A stretch of DNA of 64,000 bases from Halobacillus yeomjeoni. Its GTDB lineage: Bacteria > Bacillota > Bacilli > Bacillales > Halobacillaceae. The translations under genes were made by a program, and so were the position numbers. The stretch covers positions 62,001-126,000 of the forward strand of contig NZ_JAIVAI010000001.1 in assembly GCF_020171525.1 (NCBI RefSeq), given 5' to 3'. Shown here one piece after another: positions 53,767 through 63,303 of the stretch; position 1 is the first letter of the stretch; each line of letters opens with the position of its first letter. The notes under the pieces were generated by a model. The model worked only from the letters and a program-made list of their open reading frames with translations, did not search any database and was not told the origin of the DNA.

Positions 53767-56190
53767 ATGCTCGTATCATTGAATTGGTTGCAAGAATATA
53801 TAGATGTGAGTGCTTACAAACCGGAAGAACTCGCAGAAATCATTACTAAAACAGGAATCGAAGTGGAAAGCGTAGAGCCTGTAGCGGAAGATGTGACAGG
53901 TGTGGTCGTAGGCTGTGTCGTATCTTGTGAACAACACCCGAATGCGGATAAGTTATCTCTTTGTCAAGTCGATGTAGGGACAGAAACCCTTCAGATCGTC
54001 TGCGGTGCACCGAATATTGCAGAGGGGCAAAAAGTCGCTGTAGCAACACCAGGAGCTGTACTTCCTGGAAACTTCAAAATCAAGAAGACGAAGCTTCGCG
54101 GAGAGGTTTCAAACGGAATGATCTGCTCCTTACAGGAGTTAGGTGTTGATGAAAAAGACGTACCTGCAGAATTTTCTGAAGGCATTTATGTATTTCCTGA
54201 AGATGCAGAAACCGGAGTCAATGCCATATCTTTATTGAATCTGGATGACATCATCATTGAGCTTGGGTTGACTCCAAACCGCTCTGACGCAATGAGCATG
54301 GCAGGTGTTGCGTATGAAGTTGCTGCTGCTATTGACGGACAGTATCAATTAGCGGACGAAAAAGTCACACCAGTTGAAGACAAGACAGAAGATCATTTGT
54401 CCGTTCAAGTGGAAGACCCGGAAGCGAACCCTTATTATGGAGCTTTCCTGATTAAGGACGTACAAGTAGGACCATCTCCTTTGTGGATGCAGAACCGTTT
54501 GACAGCTTCAGGTGTCCGCCCGATCAACAACGTCGTCGACATTACAAACTATGTCCTGCTTGAGTATGGACAGCCTTTACATGCTTTTGATTACAATCGT
54601 TTCGAGTCGAACGAAATTGTTATCCGTTTTGCAAAAGATGGGGAGATCATCAAAACATTGGATGACCAGGAGCGGAAACTTTCCTCCAACCATTTGGTTA
54701 TTACAAATGGAGAAGAGCCTCATGCCATTGCAGGCGTAATGGGCGGAGCAAAGTCTGAGGTCCAGGAAGATACAAGTGCGATCATTCTTGAGGCTGCCTA
54801 TTTTGCCCCTTCTGTAGTACGTGAGTCTTCCAAGGATCATGGCTTACGAAGTGAGTCAAGCTCCCGTTTTGAAAAAGGTGTGGATCCGAATCGAGTTGAA
54901 CGGGCGGGTAAACGTGCCTGTGAATTACTGGAGAAGTACGCCAACGGCAAAGTCCTATCCGGTGTAGCAAGTTTCGATCAGCTTGACCGCTCTGAAAAAC
55001 AAGTGACGATCCAAACTTCAAGGATCAATGATCGCTTGGGTACGGAAATTTCCAATGAGGAAATTCAAGACATTCTTCGTCGCCTGCAGTTCAGTTATGA
55101 ACAAGAGGGGGAGGAATTCAAAGTCACAATACCGACGCGTCGTGGAGATGTTGTGTTGTTTGAAGATATGCTGGAAGAGGTCGCGCGGATATACGGTTAT
55201 GATCGATTACCATTTACTTTGCCGGAAGGATCTTCTCAGGCTGGCGGACTTAGTTTATATCAACAATTGAAGCGGAAGACCAAAGCATATTTTGAAGGAG
55301 CAGGACTAAATGAAACAATTACTTACTCCTTGACGCATGAGTCTAAAGCGACCATGTTGATGAGTCCTGAAATCGAACAGGAAGCAAAAGCGCCGGTTGG
55401 GCTAGCTATGCCGATGAGTGAAGATCACAGTCACCTTCGATTAAGCATCTTACCAGAAATGTTAGAGTCCTTATCCTACAACGTAGCAAGAAAACAGCAC
55501 GATATCGCTTATTATGAATTGGGGACGGTTTTTGTAAGTGAAGAAGAACAGGTAACTGCTCAACCAAATGAAGTCCTGCGTGCAGCAGGGGCTTTAACTG
55601 GTACTTGGCATACCAACCCATGGCAGCAGGAAAAGAAAGACGTTGATTTCTTTGTTGTCAAAGGAGTAGTTGAGGGCTTGAGTGAGCACTTGAATATTCC
55701 TTTCACTTACGAAAAGGCGAAACTCTCTCATATGCACCCGGGCCGGACCGCTGTTGTGAAGGCTGGGGACGAAATCGTAGGGTTCATCGGCCAAGTCCAT
55801 CCAAAGCTTCAAAAAGAATTAGGTCTTAAAGAAACTTATGTCTTTGATTTAAACGCAGAAAAACTCTTTACTAAATATTCTAAAGAGGAAGCTTTCCAGA
55901 CCATCCCTCGCTATCCTTCTGTTTCGAGAGATATCGCGTTGGTGGTGGATCGTGAGGAAGCTGCTGGAGATATCGTATCAACAATCTCCGAAGCTGGTGC
56001 TCCACTTGTGAAGAACGTCCAAGTGTTTGATGTTTATCAGGGAGAAAATCTGCCTGAAGGGAAAAAATCACTCGCTTTCAATCTTCTTTATCTGGATCCA
56101 AACCGTACGCTGAAAGACAAAGAGGTTGAAGAAGCCCATGATAATATCTTAAGTGCAGTTCAAGAAAATCATAATGCAGAAGTCAGATAA
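53767..56190 (+). CDS. pheT: Phenylalanyl-tRNA synthetase beta subunit
   Basis: An 807-residue beta subunit. Domains: N-terminal and EMAP-like tRNA-binding domain (VVVGCVVSCEQHPNADKL near 45; LRGEVSNGMICS near 113), B3/B4 editing domain (TPNRSDAMSMAGVAYEVAA; KDHGLRSESSSRFEKGVDP near 360), B5, the inactive synthetase-like core, and the FDX-ACB anticodon domain at the end (YPSVSRDIALVVDREE near 718). It ends in a strong terminator. Confidence 0.97.
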   Translation: MLVSLNWLQEYIDVSAYKPEELAEIITKTGIEVESVEPVAEDVTGVVVGCVVSCEQHPNADKLSLCQVDVGTETLQIVCGAPNIAEGQKVAVATPGAVLPGNFKIKKTKLRGEVSNGMICSLQELGVDEKDVPAEFSEGIYVFPEDAETGVNAISLLNLDDIIIELGLTPNRSDAMSMAGVAYEVAAAIDGQYQLADEKVTPVEDKTEDHLSVQVEDPEANPYYGAFLIKDVQVGPSPLWMQNRLTASGVRPINNVVDITNYVLLEYGQPLHAFDYNRFESNEIVIRFAKDGEIIKTLDDQERKLSSNHLVITNGEEPHAIAGVMGGAKSEVQEDTSAIILEAAYFAPSVVRESSKDHGLRSESSSRFEKGVDPNRVERAGKRACELLEKYANGKVLSGVASFDQLDRSEKQVTIQTSRINDRLGTEISNEEIQDILRRLQFSYEQEGEEFKVTIPTRRGDVVLFEDMLEEVARIYGYDRLPFTLPEGSSQAGGLSLYQQLKRKTKAYFEGAGLNETITYSLTHESKATMLMSPEIEQEAKAPVGLAMPMSEDHSHLRLSILPEMLESLSYNVARKQHDIAYYELGTVFVSEEEQVTAQPNEVLRAAGALTGTWHTNPWQQEKKDVDFFVVKGVVEGLSEHLNIPFTYEKAKLSHMHPGRTAVVKAGDEIVGFIGQVHPKLQKELGLKETYVFDLNAEKLFTKYSKEEAFQTIPRYPSVSRDIALVVDREEAAGDIVSTISEAGAPLVKNVQVFDVYQGENLPEGKKSLAFNLLYLDPNRTLKDKEVEEAHDNILSAVQENHNAEVR

Positions 56191-56194
56191 TATT

Positions 56195-56229
56195 AAAAAG
56201 TGTGTTCCGATTTGGAACACACTTTTTTT
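56195..56229. terminator. Bidirectional terminator between pheT and rnhC
   Basis: A 14-bp perfect stem (AAAAAGTGTGTTCC and complement), 5-base loop, T run to the right and A run to the left. Confidence 0.93.
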
Positions 56230-56232
56230 GTA

Positions 56233-57165
56233 TTAAACCATCTTTTTCGCTTTTTGGGTGTTGGCAAAATGAACCTTAGCTATTTCTTCCAGCTTTGCTT
56301 CGCCGTAGTGCCGGATAACGCTCGCTGCCGCTTGATCCACTTTGGATGAGGCCCCTTTGGGTATCGGAAGTCCTGTGTCGAATTCCAGCTGATTCATAGC
56401 CTTTACAAAAGCGGATCGTGCAATGATTGAACCGGTGGCTACAGCAATGGAGTGACTCTCTGCCTTGGTCATGAAGTAGACGTTTTTCTGAAGCTGTAAT
56501 CCTTCACTCTTCAAGTGTTTTTTGTAAACTTCAGGCTGTGAAAATTGATCCACTAAAATACCTTCAGGTGTTTCAGGTGAAATTTTTTTCAATAGACGAT
56601 CGAGGGCTTGATGGTGGAGGATCGTTTTCATCTTTCCCTGCGACCATCCTTTTCTCTGCCATTGATTGTACTTGGTATTGTTAAGCCTGAGGAGACTGTA
56701 TGGTATTTTCATGGCGACGATTTGTTTAGCTAAATCAGTGATTTGAGCATCTGTCAGGTGTTTTGAATCTTTGACGCCTATGGATTTGAGAATAGGTATT
56801 TGTTCTTTGGTGACATAGGCAGCGGCTACTGTAATCGGACCGAAGTAGTCTCCTGTCCCGGCTTCATCCGATCCGATATGAGAACTTGTAAATAAAGTGT
56901 CCTCTGGATGGTACGCATGATTCGGAGATGAGGTTTTTCCGGTCTTTGTACCTGAAGCGGGGGCTTTCCCCCATTTGTCTGCTTCAACTTGCGGTTGGCT
57001 TCCTTGGAATAACACCTTTCCGGAGCGGTAGGCTGTAATCGTACAAGCGCTTGTTTTAGCTGCAAACATCGCATTTGCCGGAGTATTCGGTTTGAGTTGT
57101 TTTTTGTAGTACCCTTTCATTTCATTCAATTTGGAAGTGGAGAGTTTCAATACGACTTGGGGCAT
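56233..57165 (-). CDS. rnhC: Ribonuclease HIII
   Basis: A 310-residue RNase HIII, cutting RNA in RNA-DNA hybrids. The N-terminal TBP-like domain (about 1-80) has PQVVLKLSTSKLNEMKGYY. The catalytic domain has the first acidic motif IGSDEAGTGDYFGPITVAA near 92, and LVDQFSQPE, AESHSIAVATGSIIARSAF with the later carboxylates. The ATG at 57165 with GAAAGGAA upstream is preferred over an in-frame ATG 84 bases earlier. Divergent from zapA. Confidence 0.95.
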   Translation of the reverse strand: MPQVVLKLSTSKLNEMKGYYKKQLKPNTPANAMFAAKTSACTITAYRSGKVLFQGSQPQVEADKWGKAPASGTKTGKTSSPNHAYHPEDTLFTSSHIGSDEAGTGDYFGPITVAAAYVTKEQIPILKSIGVKDSKHLTDAQITDLAKQIVAMKIPYSLLRLNNTKYNQWQRKGWSQGKMKTILHHQALDRLLKKISPETPEGILVDQFSQPEVYKKHLKSEGLQLQKNVYFMTKAESHSIAVATGSIIARSAFVKAMNQLEFDTGLPIPKGASSKVDQAAASVIRHYGEAKLEEIAKVHFANTQKAKKMV

Positions 57166-57318
57166 GTGAATTTCCTTTCTTAACGAAAAATGATATCCAC
57201 AGTATAGCAAAATCACGGAATGAAGAGAACATTTGTGAAATACATCCATATTGGTTTCCTAATTCAATGCCTTCGTGTTAGTATTAAGTTTAGGATTGAG
57301 AAACTAGGGGGTATGGAC

Positions 57319-57594
57319 GTGTCGCAATCAGACCAAAAGAAAAAAAGAATTACAGTGGAGATCAATAAACGTTCTTACACTATAGTTGGTCACGAAGAGC
57401 CCCATCACATCCGTATGGTATCCAGTCTTGTGGATCAGAAGATGCGTGAAATACACGAAGCGAACCCCAGCCTGGATACGGCAAAACTCGCTGTTCTGAC
57501 CGCTGTGAATACAATGAACGAGTATATAAAACTTAAAGAAGAGTGTACGGAACTAATGAACTATATTGAAAAGAAAGAGAAAGAGGACGAGTAG
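57319..57594 (+). CDS. zapA: Cell division protein ZapA
   Basis: A 91-residue FtsZ-associated protein. The N-terminal beta strand region (KRITVEINKRSYTIVG) is followed by MVSSLVDQKMREI and LAVLTAVNTMNEYIKLKEE, which form the dimeric coiled coil. ZapA bundles FtsZ filaments. GTG at 57319 has AGGGGG 8 bases upstream, giving start MSQSDQKKKRI; the ATG at 57313 is too close. Followed by yshB after 4 bases. Confidence 0.9.
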   Translation: MSQSDQKKKRITVEINKRSYTIVGHEEPHHIRMVSSLVDQKMREIHEANPSLDTAKLAVLTAVNTMNEYIKLKEECTELMNYIEKKEKEDE

Positions 57595-57598
57595 GGTC

Positions 57599-58141
57599 AT
57601 GATTGATTTATTGCTGTTGTTTATTTTATTAGTCGGGGTTTTTGTTGGTTTAAGACGTGGATTCATATTGCAGTTATTTCATCTAATCAGCTTTATTATC
57701 GCTTTTGTTGTAGCAGTCATGTATTACGATGATCTATCACCTAAATTGACATTATGGGTTCCTTATCCAGAGTTACCTGAGGGGGCATCCTGGGCAATAT
57801 TCATAGATAGCTTGCCATTAGAGCAAGCCTTTTATAATGCAGTAGCCTTTGCTATATTATTCTTCTCGGTAAAAGTCATCCTACATATAATCGCTTCGAT
57901 GTTGGACTTCGTATCAGAACTGCCTTTATTGAACTCAGTAAATTCATTATTAGGCGGTGTACTAGGTTTTGTGGAAAACTATGTACTATTGTTTGTTTTC
58001 TTATACATAGCTGCACTTGTTCCTTTGGAAATGGTACAAAATGCTTTGGATGGATCTATTCTGGCACAGTTTATCATTGAGCACACCCCTGTGTTTTCAG
58101 AAAAGTTGAAAACCCTGTGGATTGAACATGTAGCTGGCTGA
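57599..58141 (+). CDS. yshB: CvpA family membrane protein YshB
   Basis: A 180-residue CvpA/YshB protein with four membrane segments: about 2-20, 24-46, 75-98 and 118-140. CvpA features VFVGLRRGFILQLFHLI and SVNSLLGGVLGFVENYVLL are present. CvpA relates to colicin V production in E. coli; the Bacillus role is unknown. It starts 4 bases after zapA and ends before a terminator. Confidence 0.88.
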   Translation: MIDLLLLFILLVGVFVGLRRGFILQLFHLISFIIAFVVAVMYYDDLSPKLTLWVPYPELPEGASWAIFIDSLPLEQAFYNAVAFAILFFSVKVILHIIASMLDFVSELPLLNSVNSLLGGVLGFVENYVLLFVFLYIAALVPLEMVQNALDGSILAQFIIEHTPVFSEKLKTLWIEHVAG

Positions 58142-58162
58142 CGGTTGATGTGATAATGAAGA

Positions 58163-58198
58163 AAGCCGCTATGATTTTGATCATGGCGGTTTTTTTAT
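58163..58198 (+). terminator. Rho-independent terminator after yshB
   Basis: A stem of about 13 bp with one mismatch (AAGCCGCTATGAT with the matching right arm) and seven T. Confidence 0.85.
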
Positions 58199-58231
58199 TC
58201 GGTACAACACTTGAAAGAGGAGACGATACGT

Positions 58232-59950
58232 ATGGCAATTGATAAAAAACAAGTGATCAAATTATTAGAAAAGATAGCTGTTTATTTAGAACTTAAAGGA
58301 GAAAATCCTTTTAAAATTTCTGCGTACAGAAAAGCTGCTCAAGCGTTGGAAAGAGATGATCGTTCTTTGAATGAAATCGAAGACTTCAAGAAAATGAAAG
58401 GAATAGGAAAAGGAACAGCTGCAGTAATCGATGAATACATTCAAAATGGTGAGTCAGATACCTTGAGGCAATTGCAGGCAGAAGTTCCGGAAGGGCTTGT
58501 TCCCCTGCTGAATTTACAAGGTCTCGGCGGAAAAAAACTGGCCAAACTGTATCAGCAGCTTGGGGTCATAGATGCAGAATCTCTTAAGGAAGCTTTGGAA
58601 AGTGGAAAAGTTGAACAGCTGGAGGGATTTGGAAAAAAGTCTGCAGAAAAAATGTTGAAATCTCTGGAAGAAGCCAATACAAGACCTGAGCGACTGCCGA
58701 TTGCGATGATGCTGCCATTGGCAGAAAAGATTGAGCAGTTCTTAGAAAATGCCTCGACTTTTTCCCGTTTTTCAAGAGCCGGCAGCTTAAGAAGAATGAG
58801 GGAAACGATAAAAGATCTAGACTTTATCATTGCTTCAGATCAACCATCCAAGACGAGGGATGAGCTGTTGGAATACCCTGAAATTAAAGAAGTTGTCGCT
58901 TCAGGAGAAACAAAAGTCTCCATCGTTGTCCATGAAGGCTATGATATTGGAATTGACTTCCGTATTGTAGCTCCTGAAGAGTTTGCCACTACCCTGCATC
59001 ATTTTACAGGGTCAAAAGATCATAATGTTGCTATGCGTCAGTTGGCGAAACAGCAGAATGAAAAAATCAGCGAATATGGCGTAGAAGATATAGATACTGG
59101 AGAGATTAAGACATTCGAATCAGAAGAGAGTTTTTTTGCTCATTTCGGTCTGCATTTTATTCCACCGGAAGCTAGAGAAAACAAAGGTGAAGTGGAACAA
59201 TTCAAAGAACCTGTCCGTTTATTGGAACAATCAGATATCCGGGGCGATCTTCATATGCACTCTACGTGGAGTGATGGTGCTCAGTCGATTAAGGAAATGG
59301 CTGAACAGGCAAAGGCGAAAGGCTATGAATTTATTGCCATCACTGACCACTCAAAGTATTTACGTGTAGCTAATGGTTTAAATGAAGAGCGCTTGAGAAA
59401 ACAGAGGGAAGAAATACAAGAAGTCAACAACTCTATGAAGGACTTTCATATATTCGCAGGAGTGGAAATGGACATCCTGCCAGATGGATCTCTTGATTTT
59501 GATGAAGAATTCCTGAAAGAAATGGATTTTGTAATAGCTTCCATCCATTCGAGTTTTTCACAGTCTGAAGAAAAAATCATGGAACGGATGAACGCAGCAC
59601 TTGAATCTCCTCATGTTCACATGATTGCCCACCCAACCGGGCGTCTGATCGGCAGGCGTGAAGGGTATGCAGTGAATTTAGAAGAATTGATTCAAGGAGC
59701 AAAAAGGACGGGGACCATTTTAGAACTAAATGCAAACCCGAATCGTCTGGATTTGAATTGGGAATGGCTGATGAAGGCTCAGGAAGAAGGGGTTGAAATT
59801 GCCATTAACACCGATGCGCACAGTTATCCAATGTTGGATCATATGGAGATTGGTGTTGGTACAGCTCGGAAAGGCTGGATTCAGAAAGATACAGTCATTA
59901 ACACCTGGACCAAAGAACAGCTGATGAAGAAGTTCGGAATCAAGGAGTAG
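58232..59950 (+). CDS. polX: DNA polymerase/3'-5' exonuclease PolX
   Basis: A 572-residue family X repair polymerase. N-terminal helix-hairpin-helix domains (GIGKGTAAVIDEYIQ near 57; GLGGKKLAKLYQQLG near 100) and palm with SRAGSLRRMRETIKDLDFI near 180-198, Asp pair included. The C-terminal PHP domain (about 335-570) has RGDLHMHSTWSDGAQS and AITDHS, with complete HxH metal ligands, unlike DnaE in this window. It acts in base-excision repair gap filling. ATG at 58232 has AGAGGAG upstream. It lies 21 bases before mutS2. Confidence 0.95.
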   Translation: MAIDKKQVIKLLEKIAVYLELKGENPFKISAYRKAAQALERDDRSLNEIEDFKKMKGIGKGTAAVIDEYIQNGESDTLRQLQAEVPEGLVPLLNLQGLGGKKLAKLYQQLGVIDAESLKEALESGKVEQLEGFGKKSAEKMLKSLEEANTRPERLPIAMMLPLAEKIEQFLENASTFSRFSRAGSLRRMRETIKDLDFIIASDQPSKTRDELLEYPEIKEVVASGETKVSIVVHEGYDIGIDFRIVAPEEFATTLHHFTGSKDHNVAMRQLAKQQNEKISEYGVEDIDTGEIKTFESEESFFAHFGLHFIPPEARENKGEVEQFKEPVRLLEQSDIRGDLHMHSTWSDGAQSIKEMAEQAKAKGYEFIAITDHSKYLRVANGLNEERLRKQREEIQEVNNSMKDFHIFAGVEMDILPDGSLDFDEEFLKEMDFVIASIHSSFSQSEEKIMERMNAALESPHVHMIAHPTGRLIGRREGYAVNLEELIQGAKRTGTILELNANPNRLDLNWEWLMKAQEEGVEIAINTDAHSYPMLDHMEIGVGTARKGWIQKDTVINTWTKEQLMKKFGIKE

Positions 59951-59971
59951 GAATAGAGGAGGCGGTCGAAG

Positions 59972-62323
59972 ATGAATCAGCGAATCCTTCATACATTAGA
60001 ATATAAAAAAATAATTGAGCAATTGAGTGAGCAAGCCGCTTCATCGTTAGGGAAAGAAAAAGTGCTTGCATTGAAACCTTCGTCTGATATAACTGAAGTC
60101 CGTCAATGGCAGATGGAAACAGATGAAGCCTCCCATGTTTTGCGTTTAAAAGGACATGTCCCTTTGGGGGGGATATTTGATATCAAGCCAAGCTTGAAAA
60201 GGACAACCATTGGTGGAATCCTCACAGCTTCAGAATGTCTCGAAGTAGCAAGCACCATCTACGGGGGCAGGCAGTTAAGGCGTTTCATAGAAGATATGGA
60301 AGAGCCGGAAATGCCGATATTGAGAGAAAAGGTCACAGAGGTAGAGCCCTTAAGACAATTAGAACAGAAGATTCGAAGCTGCATTGATGAACACGGAGGA
60401 ATCATGGATGGAGCTTCTGACCAATTACGCAGAATACGCTCAAAGATCCGTACGTATGAGAGCCGTGTGCGAGAAAAAATGGAAACTTACACAAAATCCA
60501 AAGCGAAGATGTTGTCTGATGCAATCGTAACGATAAGGAATGAACGTTATGTACTTCCTGTAAAGCAAGAATACCGGGGATCAATCGGTGGGATTGTTCA
60601 TGACCAATCTTCCTCAGGTGCAACGCTTTTCATTGAACCCCAATCTGTGGTTGAAGTTAATAACCAATTACAAGAAGCGAGAGTACAGGAAAAGCATGAA
60701 GTTGAAAGAATCTTGAAAGAGTTATCAGAAGCCATAGCAGAAGAAAATCAAATGTTGTATCACAATGTTACGGTATTAGGGCATATCGACTTTATGTTCG
60801 CAAGGGCAAAATTAGCTTCACAAATGAATGCTTCCATGCCGACTATGAATGATGATGGCTACATTAAAATGCAGCAGGCAAGGCATCCATTGATCGCTGA
60901 GGATGAAGTGGTTCCAAACGACATAGAAATCGGTAGAGACTTCACATCCATCGTTATTACTGGACCCAATACAGGTGGTAAGACGGTCACCCTCAAACTT
61001 GTAGGGCTTTGTACGTTAATGGCACAGTCCGGTTTACAAATACCCGCCTTGGATGGGTGTGAACTCGCGGTGTTTGATGAAGTTTATGCAGATATCGGAG
61101 ACGAACAATCGATTGAACAAAGCTTATCTACATTCTCCTCCCACATGACGAATATAGTGGATATATTGGACCGAGTGAACGACCGGTCACTCGTCTTATT
61201 TGATGAGCTGGGAGCAGGTACCGACCCTCAAGAAGGGGCGGCGCTTGCCATGTCGATTCTGGATGAAGTAGTTCAGAGAAATGCGCGCGTCATTGCTACT
61301 ACCCACTATCCAGAACTGAAAGCCTATGGTTATAATCGTGAAGGGGTAATCAACGCTTCAGTGGAATTTGATGTGCAGACACTGAAGCCTACTTATCGAT
61401 TGCTCATCGGAGTTCCAGGCAGAAGTAATGCTTTTGAAATTTCCAGAAGGTTAGGACTTGATGAGTCTATTATCACCTCGGCTAAACAACAGGTGGGTAC
61501 AGACTCCAGAAGTGTTGAAAATATGATCGCCTCCTTAGAAGAGTCCAAACGTGGGGCAGAGAAAGATTATGAGGAAGCAGAACAAATTCTTAAAGAAGCT
61601 GAAGATCTGAAAAAGCAGCTGCAAGATCACTGGTCTCAATTTGAAGAAAAAAGAGAAAAACTTTATGCCCGCGCTGAAGAAAAAGCTGAAAAGGCGATCC
61701 AAAATGCAAGGCAAGAGGCTGAAGATATCGTAAATGAAATTAGAAATATGAAATCACAGGCTGAGTTGAAGGAACATGAGTGGATCGAAGCCCGCAAAAT
61801 GTTTGATGAAGCAAAACCTCAACTGGCCAAAAAGAAAGCAAATCAAAAACAAGAACAATCTCCTAAGCAGGATACGAAAGAATTAAAAGCAGGGGACGAA
61901 GTGAAGCTGCTTACCTTGAACCAGAACGGTACAGTTGTCGAACAAACTTCTAAAAATGAATACCAGGTCCAAGTGGGCGTCATGAAAGTGAAGGCAAAAC
62001 GAAAAGAATTGGAATTCATCAAATCACCTCAACCCTACAAAGAAAAACCTATGGCGAAGGTGAAAGGGAAAGATTTCCATGTAAAAATGGAATTGGACCT
62101 CCGGGGAGAGCGCTATGAAGACGCATTGAACCGGTTGGAAAAGTATATTGATGATGCTTTATTAGCCGGATATCCAAGAGTCTCCATCATCCATGGAAAA
62201 GGTACTGGTGCTTTGAGACAAGCCGTACAAAATTACGCCAAGAATCATAGAAATATCTCCAGTCACCGTTCTGGAGGGATGAATGAAGGCGGAAGCGGCG
62301 TGACAGTTCTCGAACTTAATTAA
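59972..62323 (+). CDS. mutS2: MutS2 (MutSB) ATPase with Smr nuclease domain
   Basis: A 783-residue MutS2 without the mismatch-recognition domain. The ATPase has Walker [14 protein letters not shown] near 331, [17 protein letters not shown]-like [18 protein letters not shown] near 373 and Walker [15 protein letters not shown] near 408. A coiled coil (about 515-630) and a C-terminal Smr domain follow ([20 protein letters not shown] near 708, [11 protein letters not shown] near 745). In B. subtilis MutS2 acts on recombination and on collided ribosomes. GAGGAGGCGG lies close to the ATG. Confidence 0.95.
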   Translation: MNQRILHTLEYKKIIEQLSEQAASSLGKEKVLALKPSSDITEVRQWQMETDEASHVLRLKGHVPLGGIFDIKPSLKRTTIGGILTASECLEVASTIYGGRQLRRFIEDMEEPEMPILREKVTEVEPLRQLEQKIRSCIDEHGGIMDGASDQLRRIRSKIRTYESRVREKMETYTKSKAKMLSDAIVTIRNERYVLPVKQEYRGSIGGIVHDQSSSGATLFIEPQSVVEVNNQLQEARVQEKHEVERILKELSEAIAEENQMLYHNVTVLGHIDFMFARAKLASQMNASMPTMNDDGYIKMQQARHPLIAEDEVVPNDIEIGRDFTSIVITGPNTGGKTVTLKLVGLCTLMAQSGLQIPALDGCELAVFDEVYADIGDEQSIEQSLSTFSSHMTNIVDILDRVNDRSLVLFDELGAGTDPQEGAALAMSILDEVVQRNARVIATTHYPELKAYGYNREGVINASVEFDVQTLKPTYRLLIGVPGRSNAFEISRRLGLDESIITSAKQQVGTDSRSVENMIASLEESKRGAEKDYEEAEQILKEAEDLKKQLQDHWSQFEEKREKLYARAEEKAEKAIQNARQEAEDIVNEIRNMKSQAELKEHEWIEARKMFDEAKPQLAKKKANQKQEQSPKQDTKELKAGDEVKLLTLNQNGTVVEQTSKNEYQVQVGVMKVKAKRKELEFIKSPQPYKEKPMAKVKGKDFHVKMELDLRGERYEDALNRLEKYIDDALLAGYPRVSIIHGKGTGALRQAVQNYAKNHRNISSHRSGGMNEGGSGVTVLELN

Positions 62324-62349
62324 ATGTCGATTCAAGGGAGCGGACGGAA

Positions 62350-62757
62350 ATGAATGGTTTTTGGGAATTCACATTAATCGAGACAGCAGCACGTTACAGT
62401 GTAGTCATTCTTTGCTTAATTGTCTTTATGGCAATCTTTGAAATCGTGACCTCCTACAATAATTGGAAAGAAATCAAAGGGGGAAACTTGGCAGTCGCAA
62501 TGGCTACAGGAGGAAAAATCTTTGGAATCGCGAACATCTTCCGTTATTCCATAGAACATAATGACTCTCTTCTTCAGACGATGGGATGGGGGATTTTTGG
62601 ATTTGTATTATTACTGTCAGGATACTTCATCTATGAATTCCTAACTCCTTCATTTAAGATTGATGAAGAGATTGCAGCAGACAACCGTGCTGTCGGATTC
62701 ATATCCTTAGTCATTTCTGTCGGTTTATCTTATGTCATCGGCGCGAATATCATTTGA
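62350..62757 (+). CDS. yshE: YshE, DUF350 membrane protein (second copy)
   Basis: A 135-residue DUF350 protein with four membrane segments: about 12-32, 52-68, 76-98 and 113-133. The conserved GGNLAVAMATGGKIFGIANIF and DNRAVGFISLVISVGLSYVIG match the DUF350 paralogue at 4029-4424 position by position. It lies 26 bases after mutS2 and shares its transcript. Here the neighbour is a 25-residue peptide gene rather than pspA. Function unknown. Confidence 0.9.
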   Translation: MNGFWEFTLIETAARYSVVILCLIVFMAIFEIVTSYNNWKEIKGGNLAVAMATGGKIFGIANIFRYSIEHNDSLLQTMGWGIFGFVLLLSGYFIYEFLTPSFKIDEEIAADNRAVGFISLVISVGLSYVIGANII

Positions 62758-62767
62758 GGAGATCGAT

Positions 62768-62845
62768 ATGGAAACATTAGCGAAAATATTAATGGTCGTG
62801 GCAGCATTATTCCTCATTGTCGGGGTGCTGTTCTTTATCTTATGA
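62768..62845 (+). CDS. 25-residue single-membrane-span peptide
   Basis: A short frame METLAKILMVVAALFLIVGV followed by LFFIL. It starts with ATG at 62768, and a good ribosome binding site GAGGAG (62756-62761) 6 bases upstream overlaps the end of yshE. The stop is followed at once by a strong terminator. The peptide is one hydrophobic helix with a short polar start. Close coupling to yshE suggests a small partner of the DUF350 protein. Not a family I recognise. Confidence 0.65.
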   Translation: METLAKILMVVAALFLIVGVLFFIL

Positions 62846-62893
62846 CAAAAAGCGTTCTTCACATCGAAGAACGCTTTTTGTTTTGTCTTTTTT
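62846..62893 (+). terminator. Rho-independent terminator after the mutS2-yshE-peptide run
   Basis: A 14-bp perfect stem (CAAAAAGCGTTCTT and complement), 7-base loop, then TTTTGTCTTTTTT. Confidence 0.93.
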
Positions 62894-62901
62894 GGGTTTT
62901 C

Positions 62902-63106
62902 GGTCTGATCCTTGCTTAGAGTATGGGAGGGAAGGAAAAACAGTCCGCTTGTCGCGGGGAACGCCGAGTCTCCTCGAACTTCATTCTCCGGGGTCTTCTA
63001 CGGTCCCCTGCGAAATGGAGTCATTCACGCCTCAAACAAATTCCAGGACAGGAAGAGCTGAGACGAACTTCCTTCTGAAATAACAACACCATGCAATACC
63101 AGAGCA
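62902..63106. mobile_element. MITE-like element, copy 4 (about 205 bp, decayed)
   Basis: The core has CGCGGGGAACGCCGAGTCTCCTCG, shown here as a pattern at about 62953-62976, then TCCGGGGTCTTC and a right end with AACAACACCATGCAATACCAGAGC. The complement of that end resembles the left end of copy 3. The left end is eroded (GGTCTGATCC) and no exact duplication is seen. It again sits just after a terminator T-tract. The rest of the gap up to the acyl-CoA ligase is AT-rich and holds its promoter. Confidence 0.65.
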
Positions 63107-63243
63107 TTTTGGTTAAGTGAAGAAAGTAAATGGTAAGTGACCATCATGCAACGGTGTTTTGCATCTTCGTTTAAAGTTTTTTTCTTATTTTCAGAGGATT
63201 TCCTATTAATCGGTGTAATTTTCTTAAAATTTAAAAATTATAT

Positions 63244-63272
63244 TTCAAATATGACTTGTCTCTCGTTATAAT
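63244..63272 (+). promoter_or_regulatory. Predicted sigma-A promoter of the acyl-CoA ligase gene
   Basis: TTCAAA (63244-63249), 17 bp, TATAAT (63267-63272), about 32 bp before the start. Confidence 0.65.
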
Positions 63273-63303
63273 GGAACTAAGACAAAAAGGGAGGCGTTTT
63301 GGT

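Noticed and set aside
62817-63083. Plus-strand frame of 88 codons
   Set aside because: It starts within the 25-residue peptide gene in another frame and runs through the terminator and MITE copy 4.
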